Part shown: one piece after another, positions 47,345 to 58,232 of the stretch
Numbering within the stretch: position 1 is the stretch's first letter
How the letters are laid out: the number at the start of each line of letters is the position of its first letter
Source: Stenogyne calaminthoides
Lineage: Eukaryota; Streptophyta; Magnoliopsida; Lamiales; Lamiaceae
DNA: 64,000 bases
Direction of reading: 5' to 3'
NCBI GenBank assembly: GCA_037126765.1
Contig: JBBCBC010000035.1
Span: 3,472,001 to 3,536,000, forward strand
Program-made: the position numbers and the translations under genes
The notes under the pieces: generated by a model
Databases searched by the model: none
Told to the model about the DNA's origin: nothing
The model's input: only the letters and a program-made list of their open reading frames with translations

Positions 47345-47658
47345 TTTTTAAGACAAAACCCCAATTTTTACTCAATTCTATTTTAAAAAATTATTTTTTG
47401 TCAATGATTTTAATTTTATTCTTTTCTAGCAAAATGAATTTTTTTTACCAACTATACCTTCATCCTTCTTTTTCGCTACTACATCTCTCGTCACTTTTTT
47501 TTTTCTTTCAAACCCTTGAGAACAAATGAATCATTATCTTCATTCAAGGCTTCAACAAGGAATTTATTTTCACATCAATTTTGTTCCATCACTTTCTGAA
47601 ATGATTTTTTTTTTCGTCGGCTTTCAATAATTAAATTGAATGTCAATAATATGATTCT

Positions 47659-47661
<3 letters not shown>

Positions 47662-47718
<57 letters not shown>
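47662..47718 (+). repeat. (TC)n microsatellite
   Basis: About 28 uninterrupted TC units. The Arg-Glu open frame seen on the opposite strand is only a translation of this repeat. Confidence 0.97.
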
Positions 47719-47722
<4 letters not shown>

Positions 47723-47897
47723 CTATTGAATTCAGAGGAAACTCCATTATTTGTCATATTCCTCCAACTTTAGATTTATTCAAGATAAAATTAATGGGTA
47801 TTGTCTCATTTAAATTTTAGGTTTAGGATATAGGATGGTATGGCCCTAATTATATGACCATACAAGGAGCTTAAAAATATATTTATACAATTTTTTA

Positions 47898-48385
47898 AAA
47901 TAATGGTACGGGCTTCAATAAAATGTGGTACGTGGTGAATTAATGGTGATACGAGCTTCAATAAGGTGTGGTACGGGTGAAAAATGGTGGTACGGGGTGA
48001 ATTGATGGTGGTATGAACTTAAATAAAATGTGGTACATGGTGAATTAATGGTGGTACAAGCTTCAACAAAGTATGGTATGAGTGAAAAAATGGTGGTACG
48101 AACTTAAATAAAATATGGTATTTAGGTGAATTAATGGTGATACGAGCTTAAATAAAATATGGTACGTGGTGAATTAACGGTGGTACGAGCTTCAATTAAG
48201 TGTGGTACGGGTGAAAAAATGGTGGTACGAGGTGAATTTATGGTGATACGAGCTTAAATAAAGTGTGGTACAAGGTGACTTAAAGGTGGTATGGGCGTCA
48301 GTAAAAATGTGACACGAGGTGAATTAATGGTGGTGCGGGCTTAAATAAATAGTAGTACGGGTTTAACATATATATGGTGGTACGG
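47898..48385 (+). repeat. Minisatellite, about 11 diverged units of about 42 bp
   Basis: The unit reads roughly AATGGTGGTACGAGCTTAAA, TAAAATATGGTACG and TGGTGAATT. Some units lack part of it and are about 22 bp. TAC-GGTGG words recur in every unit. Confidence 0.85.
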
Positions 48386-48779
48386 ACCACAAGTTTTTAG
48401 TGTATGATTTTTTTTCTTCTATTCAATTTTTAGTTAATTCATTAAGGGTATATTGGTCTAAATAATTATTCTCTTAACTAAAAAAGAATAAAATAAAACT
48501 TAGTGATAAAAAAGAATATTTATTTTTACTTTAAACTATTTATAAGTCTATCCTAAAATCACTAAAACAATCATTGTGAAACAAAGGGGTAATTTTAATT
48601 ATGAGGAAAACATAAGTGATACTTTTGAAAAATTAAATGGATGAATTTATAAATGATAAATAGCCTAATATAATAATTAAAGTTATTTTGTGTCATAAAA
48701 TTTGTAATCATTTTTTTTTTTTAGTCAAGATAATATTTTTTTCCCAACACAACTCTTTTCCATTATTTCAGTATTTTAG

Positions 48780-49240
48780 TCTATACCACCATATATAAAT
48801 CCCGTACCAACATAATTTTAGCTCATACCACCATTCAATTAATCTTGTAGCGCTATAATTTTAGTTCGTATCGCTATTAAATTAACACTGTACCATACTT
48901 ATTTCAACCGCGTAAGACTATCACTTTTGCCTGTATCACTATATATTAAATTAACGTCATACCACCCTTATTTCAACCTCATACCACCATCATTTCACCA
49001 CAATTGAATTGAACTCGTACCATCATTTTAAAGTTTGTACCACAATTTAATTATGTTCGAACTATAATATATTAATCTCGTACCACCATTTAATGAAAAT
49101 CGTACCACTATTTTTTTTTACTTCATTGATGGTATAATGGCCCAAAAAATTTATTCTTTTGACTAAAAAAAACAACTAAAAATATTGATAAAAAATAACT
49201 TTTTAAATGAGAAAGAACTAAAAATGAGGGTTTTCTCTTT
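48780..49240. repeat. Inverted counterpart of the minisatellite plus arm
   Basis: At 48780-49110 the complement of the same word set appears (CGTACCACCATT, ACCACCAT, GTACCA). At 49130-49240 there is an arm homologous to 48443-48550 in the same orientation and to 47350-47470 in inverted orientation. The two arrays face each other across about 400 bp, so a transcript could fold into a long imperfect hairpin. Confidence 0.65.
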
Positions 49241-49323
49241 CTCAAATTGAATTATATATATATATACATATATTTATTTATTTATTTTCAATAGCATGGA
49301 ATATAATACGTGATCGTAAATAC

Positions 49324-50584
49324 TAGAGCCGGCAAATTGCACCTAGCCCGATGGACAGGCCCAACCAACCCAAAGGTAAGTATGAGTTGGGCTGTAAAAT
49401 TATAGTCCCAAAAAAACATGGGCCTATTTGTCCCGACCCATGTGGCCCATGGGCCTAACGGACTAGGGTCAATTTGGCCTGTGGGCTAATGGGCGGCCCG
49501 ATTGACCCGACATCCTAACTTATCTAATAAATAATTTATTATTTTTACTAAGAATTAGACTTTGTATTTTATAAATTGTGTTCTTGTTGAAGGATTTGAT
49601 CTAATTGGATTTTAATTTGAAATTTATATTTTCAAATATAGATTATTAATATGGAACATTTGAAAATTTATTTTTAAATTATGTGTTTCGATTCAACACA
49701 ATCCCTGTGCATGAGAAAAATATGCAATTGCCCTCAATTTCTTATATTATGATATTATCGAGGACTTCAGATGTCTATAATAATTTTTTGTCCAAATGTT
49801 TAAATCTAGTCTATACTTTTAATTTTTCATCAATTTTAGCACATACTTTTCTCTCTCTCCAAATTTAGCACATATTTTCACTTAATATTTAAAAACATCT
49901 CGATTCACCATTTTCGACAAGGTTTGTCTAATATGGTTGCTGGAATCCACATGTTTTGTTGACGTGTAACTACTAAGATTAAAAAATAAAAAAATATCAC
50001 CACCTAAGATTAAAAAATGCGGATTATAAAAACATCTCGGGTCACTTTTTTTTTTTTTTTTTAATTTTAAGTGGTGATATTTTTTATTTTTTATTTTAAT
50101 ATTTACACATCAGCAAGACAAATTAACTCCGACGATTACATCAGACGAACCTTGCCGAAAATGGTGACCCAGGATGTTTTTAAGTATTAAATGAAAATAT
50201 ATGCGAAATTTGGAGAGAGAAAAAAGTATGTGTTAAAATTGATAAAAAACCAAAAGTATGTGCTAAATTTAATAATTTAGCCTAATTTTTTAAGCTAATT
50301 TTTGTCTTCAAAAAATTAAATTTAGTTCACATATATTTATTTAATAAAAAATACAAATTTAGACATGGGTGATGCCGGGGTCTTTACACATTGGGGTTAA
50401 CTCTGCTTAGCTCATGTAAAATCATTTAGGCTACATTTTTACAGACCAGACGGAGAATTTAAAAATGAAAAATTTAATAATTTAGCAGAATTTTTGTCCA
50501 AAAAATTAAATTTAGTTCAAGAACATCGATTGACCCCTAATGGGTTGGACCTTTTACTGACAAATCCAATTTGCCCAAATTCTA
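49324..50584. mobile_element. hAT-like non-autonomous element (candidate)
   Basis: The ends are inverted and imperfect: TAGAGCCGGCAAATTG at the left, and the reverse complement of the right end reads TAGAATTTGGGCAAATTGG. GGGCC/GGCCC-rich text follows the left end and GGGTTGGACC precedes the right end. The left flank GTAAATAC and the right-hand text GTATATAC agree at 7 of 8 positions, as for a hAT duplication, but the right one overlaps the Stowaway insertion. No transposase is present. Confidence 0.5.
49797..50275. repeat. Fold-back MITE with long inverted arms
   Basis: About 220-bp arms are inverted copies (left: TTTAGCACATACTTTTCTCT, AAAACATCTCGATTCACCAT; right: the complements). The axis is near 50035. 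It is nested in the hAT-like element. Codeless. Confidence 0.75.
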
Positions 50585-50591
50585 GTATATA

Positions 50592-50865
50592 CTCCCTCTG
50601 TCCCACTATAAGTTTTCCAATTTCCTTTTCTATCCGTCCCACTATAAATTTCACATTCCATAAATAGAAAAAATAATTTTATTATCCATAATTTGTATCC
50701 TTACTTTTCACATAATATTACAAAAAATGTCACTCACTACTTCACTCATTACTCCACTCATTATTCATATACTTTTTCTCCTCTTTCAATATTCAAAATT
50801 ACCCTTTATTTTTATTATTCTATTATTATTCTTTAATTAAAACACTCAAAAGAAAGGGGAGGGAG
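50592..50865. mobile_element. Stowaway-type MITE (274 bp)
   Basis: CTCCCTCTGTCCC opens the element and GGGGAGGGAG closes it, with TA at both flanks (50590-50591 and 50866-50867). This fits the CTCCCTCCGTCCC ends and TA duplication of Tc1/mariner-derived Stowaway MITEs of plants. Confidence 0.88.
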
Positions 50866-51138
50866 TATATTCTCTTTTCAAATATAGTAAATAATTTAAC
50901 ATGCAGCTATTAAAATTTACTATAATTTTTAAGAGAAACACTCTTGTGAAATATTGCACACTAGTGTTATGTGCAATACAACATAAATAAGACAAAATAT
51001 TGACCAAAATTCGCGGGTCAGCGGGCGGATCGGGCGCGGGCACGGGCAGGCGGGCGGGCGGGCATGGGTTGTGGGCTTCAGTTTGGGAGGACGCATATAT
51101 ATTTATAGAAGGATTTCTTTATCAAATATATATTGTAG

Positions 51139-51196
51139 CCTAGTGGTTCAGGTCTGTTGTTAATGTATGTGGTCATAGGTTCGATTCTTCCTGAGC
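51139..51196 (+). repeat. tRNA-like (SINE-type) segment with A and B boxes
   Basis: TAGCCTAGTGG resembles a pol III A box and GGTTCGATTC matches a B box, about 35 bp apart. There is no clover-leaf with a proper acceptor stem, so this is not a functional tRNA. It looks like the head of a tRNA-derived SINE or a degenerate relic inside the MULE-like element. Confidence 0.55.
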
Positions 51197-51220
51197 ACAT
51201 AATTTTTAAAATATTTTTTT

Positions 51221-51630
51221 AATGTGTTACTACATTTATGTGTTACTACATGAAACAAATGTGATACTTATAGAAATGAAATGTATTACTACGTGAAATA
51301 AAAATTATATTATCATTTAAAAAAAAATACATTATCATATGGTAACACATTGTTGTTCATATGGTAATACATGAATATTCATTTAGTATCACGACGATAT
51401 CATGTGTACAGTGTTACATAAAACTAAAAAAACATGTGTTACTACATGAACAAAAAGTGTTGCCCTATGAAGAAAAACGTGTTACCACATGAACAAAATC
51501 AGTACAAGCTCGAAAAGAAATCCTGAGTCCAAAATTACATATTTAAAGAACAACTTGATGTGTTACTACATGACTAAAAGAGTGTTACCCTATGAACAAA
51601 AGAGTGATACTACATGAACAAAAACCTGTA
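51221..51630. repeat. Dispersed GTGTTACTACATG repeats
   Basis: GTGTTACTACATGAAC-like units recur at about 51223, 51239, 51430, 51478 and 51560, and the complement (CATATGGTAACAC) lies at 51337-51371. The repeat may help the element fold. No gene. Confidence 0.6.
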
Positions 51631-52014
51631 CAAGCGCGAAAAAAAATCATAACTCCAAAATTACAGATAAAAGAACAGCGTGAAAATAGTGCAGAAGGAT
51701 CTGAAAAACTGTATCACAAAATTGTGAGGAAAAATAATGGAAGGACCTGTAAATTTGCAAGATGAGAAAAAGAGAAAAAGAAGAACAAGAAAATAGAAGG
51801 AAAAACCTAGAAAACTCACCGCTCAACGCTATAAAATCTGGTAGGAAGAAGAATTTGGAAGCGCTGCGAGGGAGAAATCCCTACGCGAGGAAGAAGAATC
51901 CGGATCCACGCTGCTACGCCGCTGTCTGACCCGCGAGAGGAAAAGCCCAATTAAACTATAATTGCACATATCACTTGTATGCAATATTGCATACAAGTTT
52001 TTGCCAATTTTTAA

Positions 52015-52368
52015 ATAAAACCAAGTCATATTTTATTATTTTTTTATATAGAACTTAGTGGGAAATAAAAAATTAACAAAATCATGATAACATATATTTA
52101 ATGATTCAACCCCTATTGCACCCATTGTATCCAGCAACTCGGTATAGGGGTGAATGCAGACGGATACAAATGAAATATGCAGATTAAATTTAATTAAAAA
52201 TTACATAAAATGAAATATGCACACTAGTATAACTGAAACATAGTGAGTGGGCGAATCCAAAAAAAAAATTAGTGTTTTACGACATACTATATAGATAGTA
52301 AAAAAATATGTGTGTTCTTCAAAACTGTTAAAATAACTAAATTTATGAAATTCATTTAGTTTTTATTT
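52015..52368. other. AT-rich DNA, nothing recognised
   Basis: No coding block or terminal repeat seen between the MULE-like element and the next MITE. Confidence 0.6.
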
Positions 52369-52569
52369 GAGCGGGTCTCATGTGCATCCAGGTGCACTCA
52401 TAGTGCATTTTAGATCTGTGCAATTTATTTAACTGAAAAGTGCAATTTTCTTACACTGATTCGTGCAACTATTTTTCCATATTAATAGTTGCACGATTTA
52501 ATGTAAACAAGTTGTACGATTCTAAAATTCACTATTATGAGTGCACCTGAATAAATATAAGACTTGACC
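52369..52569. mobile_element. MITE with 9-bp duplication (201 bp)
   Basis: A perfect 9-bp duplication TTTTTATTT flanks it (52360-52368 and 52570-52578). The ends are imperfect inverted repeats sharing CAGGTGCACTCATA-TAGTG. The inside repeats GTGCAA/TTGCAC words. It is probably a MULE-derived MITE. Confidence 0.75.
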
Positions 52570-52578
52570 TTTTTATTT

Positions 52579-53001
52579 AGGCATCTCTGGCATGCAAAGC
52601 GACCTCCTTTAAACTAATTTCAACCTCATAAATCAATTCCCGAGAGGCAATGCGTACGGAGCGCCTAACAAGAAGTAAATTTTTATTTTATTATTAAAAA
52701 TTTAATTTATTTTAATTTTATCTTTAATTTTAACTATTTAATATGTTGTAATTAATTTGAAATTTAATATTTTTATTTAATGTTTTAAACACAATCATTG
52801 TGTCACATGTGAAAAAAAAACCGTCAGTCAACAATTTTTGACGGAAAAAAAGAGCAAATAACCGGCACATGACAGAATGACGCTGTTTTAAACGTTTTCC
52901 AACCATTTGAGATTGAATTGACTAAATTTAAATATATACGGGACTAAATCAGATAATTATAAGACCGTTATAGAGGTAAAAAGTTATGAGATGATAATGA
53001 A
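52579..53001. other. AT-rich DNA, nothing recognised
   Basis: No coding block. It borders the A-rich 3' tail of the LINE. Confidence 0.55.
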
Positions 53002-53010
53002 TTTTTTTTT

Positions 53011-54530
53011 TATCAGAAAAAAGTAATTTTATTAACAGGGCATAAGATATACCCAAGTTACACACCAGTGATACATTCTTTCCAGAGACATAAACATGAA
53101 CAGTGCAACAACTGGGACTCCAAGATAACCACAATGATAAAAAAAATGTTAAGGGGTTCACTAACCACTCCGAGAAAGGCTTCGGTGAAACCAGCCTTTT
53201 GTAGCAACTAACCAGTTCCAAAGTCGTTGTTTCAATTCTTCCATAAGATCTTCCGGTAGAAAACTCTCTTAACGGAAGATCATAGCATTTCTTTTCTTCC
53301 ATAACAACCAAACAATACATTGCCAAGCACAAACCATGAACATCTTCACTCCCTTGCCTTTGAGGAGCTAGCTGAAATGTACAATGATCTTCACCGGGTT
53401 GGAGTGTAGGAAGATTACGAGTCCGATCCACTTTAAGAACATCATCCAAAAATGGTAAGAAAGTGTACATTCAAACAACATATGTCTTACAGTTTCTGGA
53501 GTGGTATTACAAAAAGTGCATAAAGGGGTTGCGTGACTTGGTAATGCGTTGCGTCTGGCCAGGTTTGTCGACGTAGGGATACGCTCCCATACGGTTCTCT
53601 AAGAATGCACGCATACTTTTGAGGGGACTGCCTTGTTCCAAATGAGTTTGAATTCTGCCTTTTCTTCCAGTTCTTTTCCCATGTTCAATCTAGAAATTAT
53701 TGCGTAAGCTTCTTTGGTGGTGTAGATGTCGTTCGGGGCTTCTCTCCAACGCCGTCTATCTATCACACCAAACTTGAGAGGGTACCTGTCCAAGACAAAG
53801 AATTAAGCAACAGTTGGTCTCTCTCAAAGATGGCTCTCCTCCACTGCCATACCCAACGCCAAGCCCCATCTCTCCACTCTCCCATCTCACTCACCCTCAC
53901 ACGTTTATTAGTGCATAAATTGTACAACCTTAGAAATAAGGATTTCAAAGGCGTACAATCTGCCCACCTATCCTCCCAAAACAACGTAAGGTTCCCATCT
54001 CCCATCTCCTTCCCAAGACCCGAGAAAAACCAGCCCTCCCCCTCCTCTCCTACTACCTTAAGGATCTCTCCTCACCACCCCGTTGGCCCACTTCCTCCCT
54101 CAACTCACCCCCCAAGGATCTCCCCATCTCGAACTAACTACTCTCCTCCACAGACTCCCTATTTCATTCAAGAATCTCCACACCCACTTCCCTAAAAGAG
54201 CTCTATTAAACCAACGGAAGCAAGTACCACATTAATCAAAGTGAGCCTCCCCCCAATGGAGATATTCAAACCTTCCCATTTCTGGATTCTATTTTGAACC
54301 TTTTTCACCATATCCTCCCAATCCGCCACCTTCCTATGGGATTATCCAATTCATACACCTAGATATTTGAAGGGGACTGACCCCACAGCACATCCAAGGC
54401 AAGAAGCAAAATCTAAAATTTGAGACTCTTCCGTATTCAATCTAATAATGGTGCACTTATCTCGATTTAACTTCAAACCCGAGATCAACTCGAAATTTAT
54501 GAGGAAATGCTTGATAAATCTGACGTTTTC
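53011..54530 (-). pseudogene. LINE ORF2 3' part: RT C-terminus and zf-RVT
   Basis: Going down the minus strand: NRALLGKWVWRFLNE near 54210, MGDGNLTLFWEDRWADCTPL at 54005 and on, MGEWRDGAWRWVWQWRRAIF, then at 53793-53599 IYTTKEAYAIIS and FKLIWNKAVPSKV, the start of the zf-RVT domain. The rest to 53010 carries CTFCNT-like text in a shifted frame but no clean Cys/His set. Stops are numerous at 54195-54530. The order and spacing match the second half of plant L1 ORF2. Confidence 0.85.
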
Positions 54531-55158
54531 TCAGGATGCTTCTCCTACAAATATCGTGTAGTCTACAAATTGAAGGTGTGATACCTCTACATTGTCTCTA
54601 CCCACTGGGATTGGATTGAAAAGGCTGCCCCCGATCGCCCTTTTGAGCATCAAGATAATCCCTTCCGCTGCAATAATGAAGAGAAATGGTGACAACGGAT
54701 CACCTTGACGAATACCACTTTCTAGTCTAAATTGGTCCGTTGGGCTGCCGTTCACTAGAATAGATGCATTTGTTGTTGTCACGCATTCCATGGGCCATTT
54801 GATCCATTTTTCATTGAAATTGAACCTCCTCATCAAAGTCCTCAAGTAATCCCAATCGAGAGAGTCGTATGCCTTCGCAAAATCAATTTTATGCAAGATA
54901 CAAGCCTTTTTTCATCTTCACTTCATCAATGATTTTATTGAGGATTGCCACTCTATCCTGAATCTGTCTCCCATCAATAAAGATAATTTGTTGCTCCGAG
55001 ATGATCAACCCCAATATCTTGCTAAGTCTAATAGAGAGGACCTTAGCAATGATTTTATAAATGCCTCCAATGAGGGAGATTGGCCTGAAGTCCGAGAGGT
55101 TAGATGAATCATCCTTTTTTAGAATTAGTACGATGAATGAGGGTTTAAGACCTTTCAC
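54531..55158 (-). pseudogene. LINE ORF2 reverse transcriptase core
   Basis: Two frames cover the catalytic core. 55158-54889 has FRPISLIGGIYKIIAKVLSI and GRQIQDRVAILNKIIDEVK. 54896-54531 has KIDFAKAYDSLDWDYLRTLM (first catalytic Asp in FAKAYD), NGSPTDQFRLESGIRQGDPL, SPFLFIIAAEG and LQFVDYTIFVGEAS. In the last block the family's FADDT catalytic motif reads FVDYT, so one of the paired Asp residues is replaced by Tyr. Even apart from the frameshift near 54890, the enzyme would be inactive. Confidence 0.92.
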
Positions 55159-55159
55159 C

Positions 55160-55711
55160 TGTGTTGCATGGGTGCGGGAGCGTGGGTGCGATGCGATACA
55201 GATACGGGGATACAGATTTTTGAAAAATTCAGGGTGCGATTCGGTAAGGATACGTCTACTTATAATTTATTATTTTATTATATATAATACCTGTAATATA
55301 TATAAAAATAACAATTCAAATACCATCATCAATCCAACATATAAGCATAATAAAATTTTCAATCCAATTAAAACAAGTCACATCTTTTGTTCGTGACTTT
55401 GGGTTGAAAAGGTAAGTAAAATAATTAATATTTTCTATTAAAAGTTTTTTTTTCTTATTTTAAGTTTTGTGGGTTAATAAGGTAATTAAGCTTTCTTATT
55501 TTAAGTTTTAAATTTTCTCCATAATTTTTTTTTCAAAAATGAGCCCAGACGCACCAGATTCGCACCCAAATGCACCCGGTGCGCGTATCCTTTTTTTTTT
55601 CAAAATTCACCACGTGGCGCACCGGGTGTGAATCCCACGCGAATCGCACCCGCACCCGCCAAGTATCCGATACTACATTTTAGTATTTTTTGGAGAATTC
55701 GTGCGTTAGAG
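55160..55711. mobile_element. 552-bp insertion with 9-bp target duplication
   Basis: CCTTTCACC at 55151-55159 and 55712-55720 flank it perfectly, and the LINE ORF2 continues on either side. Both ends are rich in GGGTGCG/CGCACCC text in opposite orientation (left GGGTGCGGGAGCGTGGGTGCG; right CGCACCCGCACCCGCC), giving imperfect subterminal inverted repeats. No coding sequence. A non-autonomous MULE is most likely. Confidence 0.78.
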
Positions 55712-56514
55712 CCTTTCACCAATTTGCCATGTACATGGAATTCACTAAACATCTTCATGAATGCTTCCTTGAGAAGGTCCCAATTTTCTTTTAGAATCTA
55801 AAATTGAACTCGACTGGGCTCGGGCTTTTCGAGCTTCCACAGGAGTCTAAGACTGCTTTAACTTCTTCTTCTAAAAATTCTGCCTCCAAAAATAGATTTT
55901 CAGCGGCTGAAATCAGTTTGTCATAGAAATCGAGGACCTCTTGTTTTACTTCCAACACTTTTTCTTTCCACGTGCCATTGACCATAACCCCTGTAATCTC
56001 ATTTCGTTTTCTTCTTCTATTGATGATTTTGTGGAAAAAACTAGTATTGGCGTCTCCCTCTTTCATCCAACGGATCAGAGCCTTCTGTTTGAGAATGCCA
56101 GCTTGCAAATTTAAATCTCGGAGGAGATAAGCCCTTTGTTCATTTCTACTCATAATTTGGTGGTCTTCTAAGACGAAGGCTTCATCCAACGTATCTAGTT
56201 TCAAAATTCCTGTCTTCTTTTCACAATTCTTCTATCTAATGGCCCAAAAACTTCATTGTTCCATACCTTCAAGTCTGCATTTTAGTCGTTTGAAAATTTC
56301 CGTCAAGATGAAGCTCCCCCACCCTTCCACATTATAGCTTCACCATTTTCTTTCAAAAAATCCTGGAAATTCGGGTGAGAGCGCCAGGCATTAAGAAAAT
56401 AGAATAGCTTAGGACCCCAGTCTTTAACTTTGATTTCCAGCGTAATCAGACAGTGGTCCGAAAGTGATCTCCCCAAAGCTTTGTGATGGCTACTAGGCCA
56501 CCAAAGAAGCAAAT
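55712..56514 (-). pseudogene. LINE ORF2 region between endonuclease and RT
   Basis: At 56554-56303 the endonuclease ends with WWPSSHHKALGRSLSDHCLI (SDH catalytic motif intact) and RSHPNFQDFLKENGEAIMWK. At 56204-55791 the linker has KALIRWMKEGDANTSFFHKI, a block present before RT in plant LINEs, and FRF near 55793. The remaining text to 55712 (KENWDLLKEAFMKMFSEFHV) leads into RT. Frame shifts near 56290 and 55790 separate the pieces. Confidence 0.88.
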
Positions 56515-58232
56515 TGTTGAGATATTTTAGTTTTGATGAATTATGCCAAAACATTATTAACTTGTGTTATTCAAGCTATTTTACAGATAACTAGTTAAGG
56601 GGGAATGAGAGAACAAATTGAGGGGGAACTCACGAAATCAGAAGAAGATGATCGAGATCGACGAGTTCATATTTGAGAATGATCGAGATCAAAATGAGTC
56701 GATGAGTTCCGGGTTAGACCGATGAGCCGAAAGCAAAATCAAGAGAAGAAAAGCTAAAGCCAAAGAAATCGTAAGAGAAGGTTGCAAGTCGAAAGATGAA
56801 GCAGATGAGACTGTCCATCAAGATCGGCGATGAGAGAGATCAGATATGAAGAAGAAAGAGATGAGATCGACGAGATCGACGTGATCGAGATCGATACGAT
56901 AAACCGATATGCTAACCTCAAGTATCGACCGATGCTATCCCGATATGTTGATCCGAAGAGTGTTGATCCGATCAATGAAATGACGATCGTGGAAGAAGAA
57001 ATCGATAAATGAAATCAAGTGACCAGGGCGATGTCCGGTCAAGAACTAAACTCAAGAAGCCAACGAAAAAGTGTCAAGATGCCCGATCGCATAAGGTCCG
57101 GCCAAGAGAAGTTCCGCCAATGAATCTAGAAAACTACGAGACTCGAGATAATCAAGGCTCGATAACTCAAGGCTCGAGATAACTGAAGGTTCGGGATAGT
57201 TAACTCAAGGCTCGATAGCTCGAGATAACTCAAGGCTCGGATAGCTCGGGATAACTCAAGGCTCGGACATAATCAAGATCCTGAGACTCAGAAAAAACTA
57301 AAGAATATAGCCGTTAGATTCAGCTGACGTGGACCAATGAGAGGAAGACGACAAGACTGAAAAAGCTGCAAAAAGCTACAGAGTAGTATGGATTTGAATG
57401 TAATTCTCTCCAATGGTAACATTCAAATCCACACTATAAATACAAGTTCTTCCTTCATTATCAAGTGTGGATGAATGTGGAAGAGTGTGGAGAATGTAAC
57501 AAGCGATGCTACAGAGCTAAGAAGATATGGGTTCCAGCAGTTCCCAGCCAAGGTCGTGTGCCAGATGATGAGAGTCCTGAAATATGGCCTGATAGTAGCA
57601 CGGCTAAGGCATTCAACAGGAATTGTGCTCCCAATCCTATATACTCAAGCATTCCCACCATAGAACACAGAGTTAAAAATACACGCATATATTCAAGAGT
57701 GTTCTACCCTAGATCTAAGCACAAATGTTATATCCTAAGCTTAAAGAGATTTTCCCATCCTTAGCATTGAGGCTAAACAAATGTATGGGAAAATCTCAAC
57801 CTAGTTGGAAACCAAACAAACCTTTACCCAAACTCAAAGTTAGGTTAAGTTTGTAAGTGAGTGTGAACTCGGTAAACATCTATCGGCAATCCCGTGAGGG
57901 AGATAAGTCCCGCTTGAGTGTGAACTCGGTAAACATCTATCGGCCATCCCGTGAGGGATATAAGTCCCGCAGGTTAAGTTCGGTTAAGGTTCCCCTGTGT
58001 TAAGGGAAGAGTGGATGTAGGGCGGGTTTCGTCCGAACCACTATAAAATCGTGTGTTCTTTACTGCTTTATGTTTATACTTGTCATATGCATTCAGTTAT
58101 AAGCAAAACAACACACATCGTTCTTAAAAGAGAAAAATTTGGTATCACCATTCCCTCACCCCTGTTTCTATATGCATCTCATGACATGTTCGCTTCCGCA
58201 CGAGCAAAATTGGTTTTAACCGGGACCTCACA
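56515..58232 (+). repeat. 5' LTR of the non-autonomous element (1718 bp)
   Basis: It starts TGTTGAGATATTTTAG and ends ACCTCACA. A U3 promoter TATAAATA lies at 57435-57442, about 30 bp after CTCTCCAATGG. AACTCAAGGCTCG repeats fill 57140-57270. Its second half is nearly identical to LTR2, whereas 56640-57290 differs strongly, mainly at CAG/CTG sites. Confidence 0.95.
57858..57970 (+). repeat. 57-bp tandem duplication inside the LTR
   Basis: Two units start TGAGTGTGAACTCGG at 57858 and 57915 and end near TAAGTCCCGC. Both LTRs of the element have it, and the solo LTR at 6878-8362 has one unit, so it arose before this insertion. Confidence 0.9.

Larger units (their letters stand above)
47345..48550. 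repeat. Fold-back element with internal minisatellite
   Basis: The left arm at about 47350-47470 (AAAACCCCAATTTTTACTC, TTATTCTTTTCTAGC, CTATACC) is a diverged inverted copy of the right arm at about 48443-48550 (GGGTATATTGG, CTAAAAAAGAATAAAAT). Between the arms lie the TC-run and the GGTGGTAC minisatellite. No coding sequence and no clear target duplication were found. It could be a non-autonomous inverted-repeat transposon. Confidence 0.5.
50933..52005. mobile_element. Mutator-like non-autonomous element (1073 bp)
   Basis: A perfect 9-bp duplication AATTTTTAA flanks it (50924-50932 and 52006-52014). The ends are diverged inverted repeats: the left has CTTGTGAAATATTGCACACT and CGCGGGTCAGCGGGCGG, and the right in reverse complement has CTTGTATGCAATATTGCATA and CGCGGGTCAGACAGCGG. 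The inside holds a tRNA-like stretch, GTGTTACTACATG repeats and a GC-rich part. There is no transposase. A 9-bp duplication and long inverted ends are typical of MULEs. Confidence 0.78.

Noticed and set aside
47575..47757. Open frame with a long Arg-Glu repeat on the minus strand
   Set aside because: It is only the translation of the TC microsatellite at 47662-47718.
51139..51196. Possible tRNA gene
   Set aside because: Only A- and B-box-like text is present; acceptor and anticodon stems do not pair.
51829..52029. Short minus-strand open frame rich in Ser and Arg
   Set aside because: It runs across the right inverted end of the MULE-like element, so it is not a gene.
53830..54195. Plus-strand open frame of 121 codons, Pro/Ser-rich
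   Set aside because: It is the antisense shadow of LINE ORF2 (MGDGNLTLFWED block).
57140..57270. Repeated AACTCAAGGCTCG words resembling an array
   Set aside because: Repeats are contiguous and occur in both LTRs of the element; a plain LTR tandem repeat.
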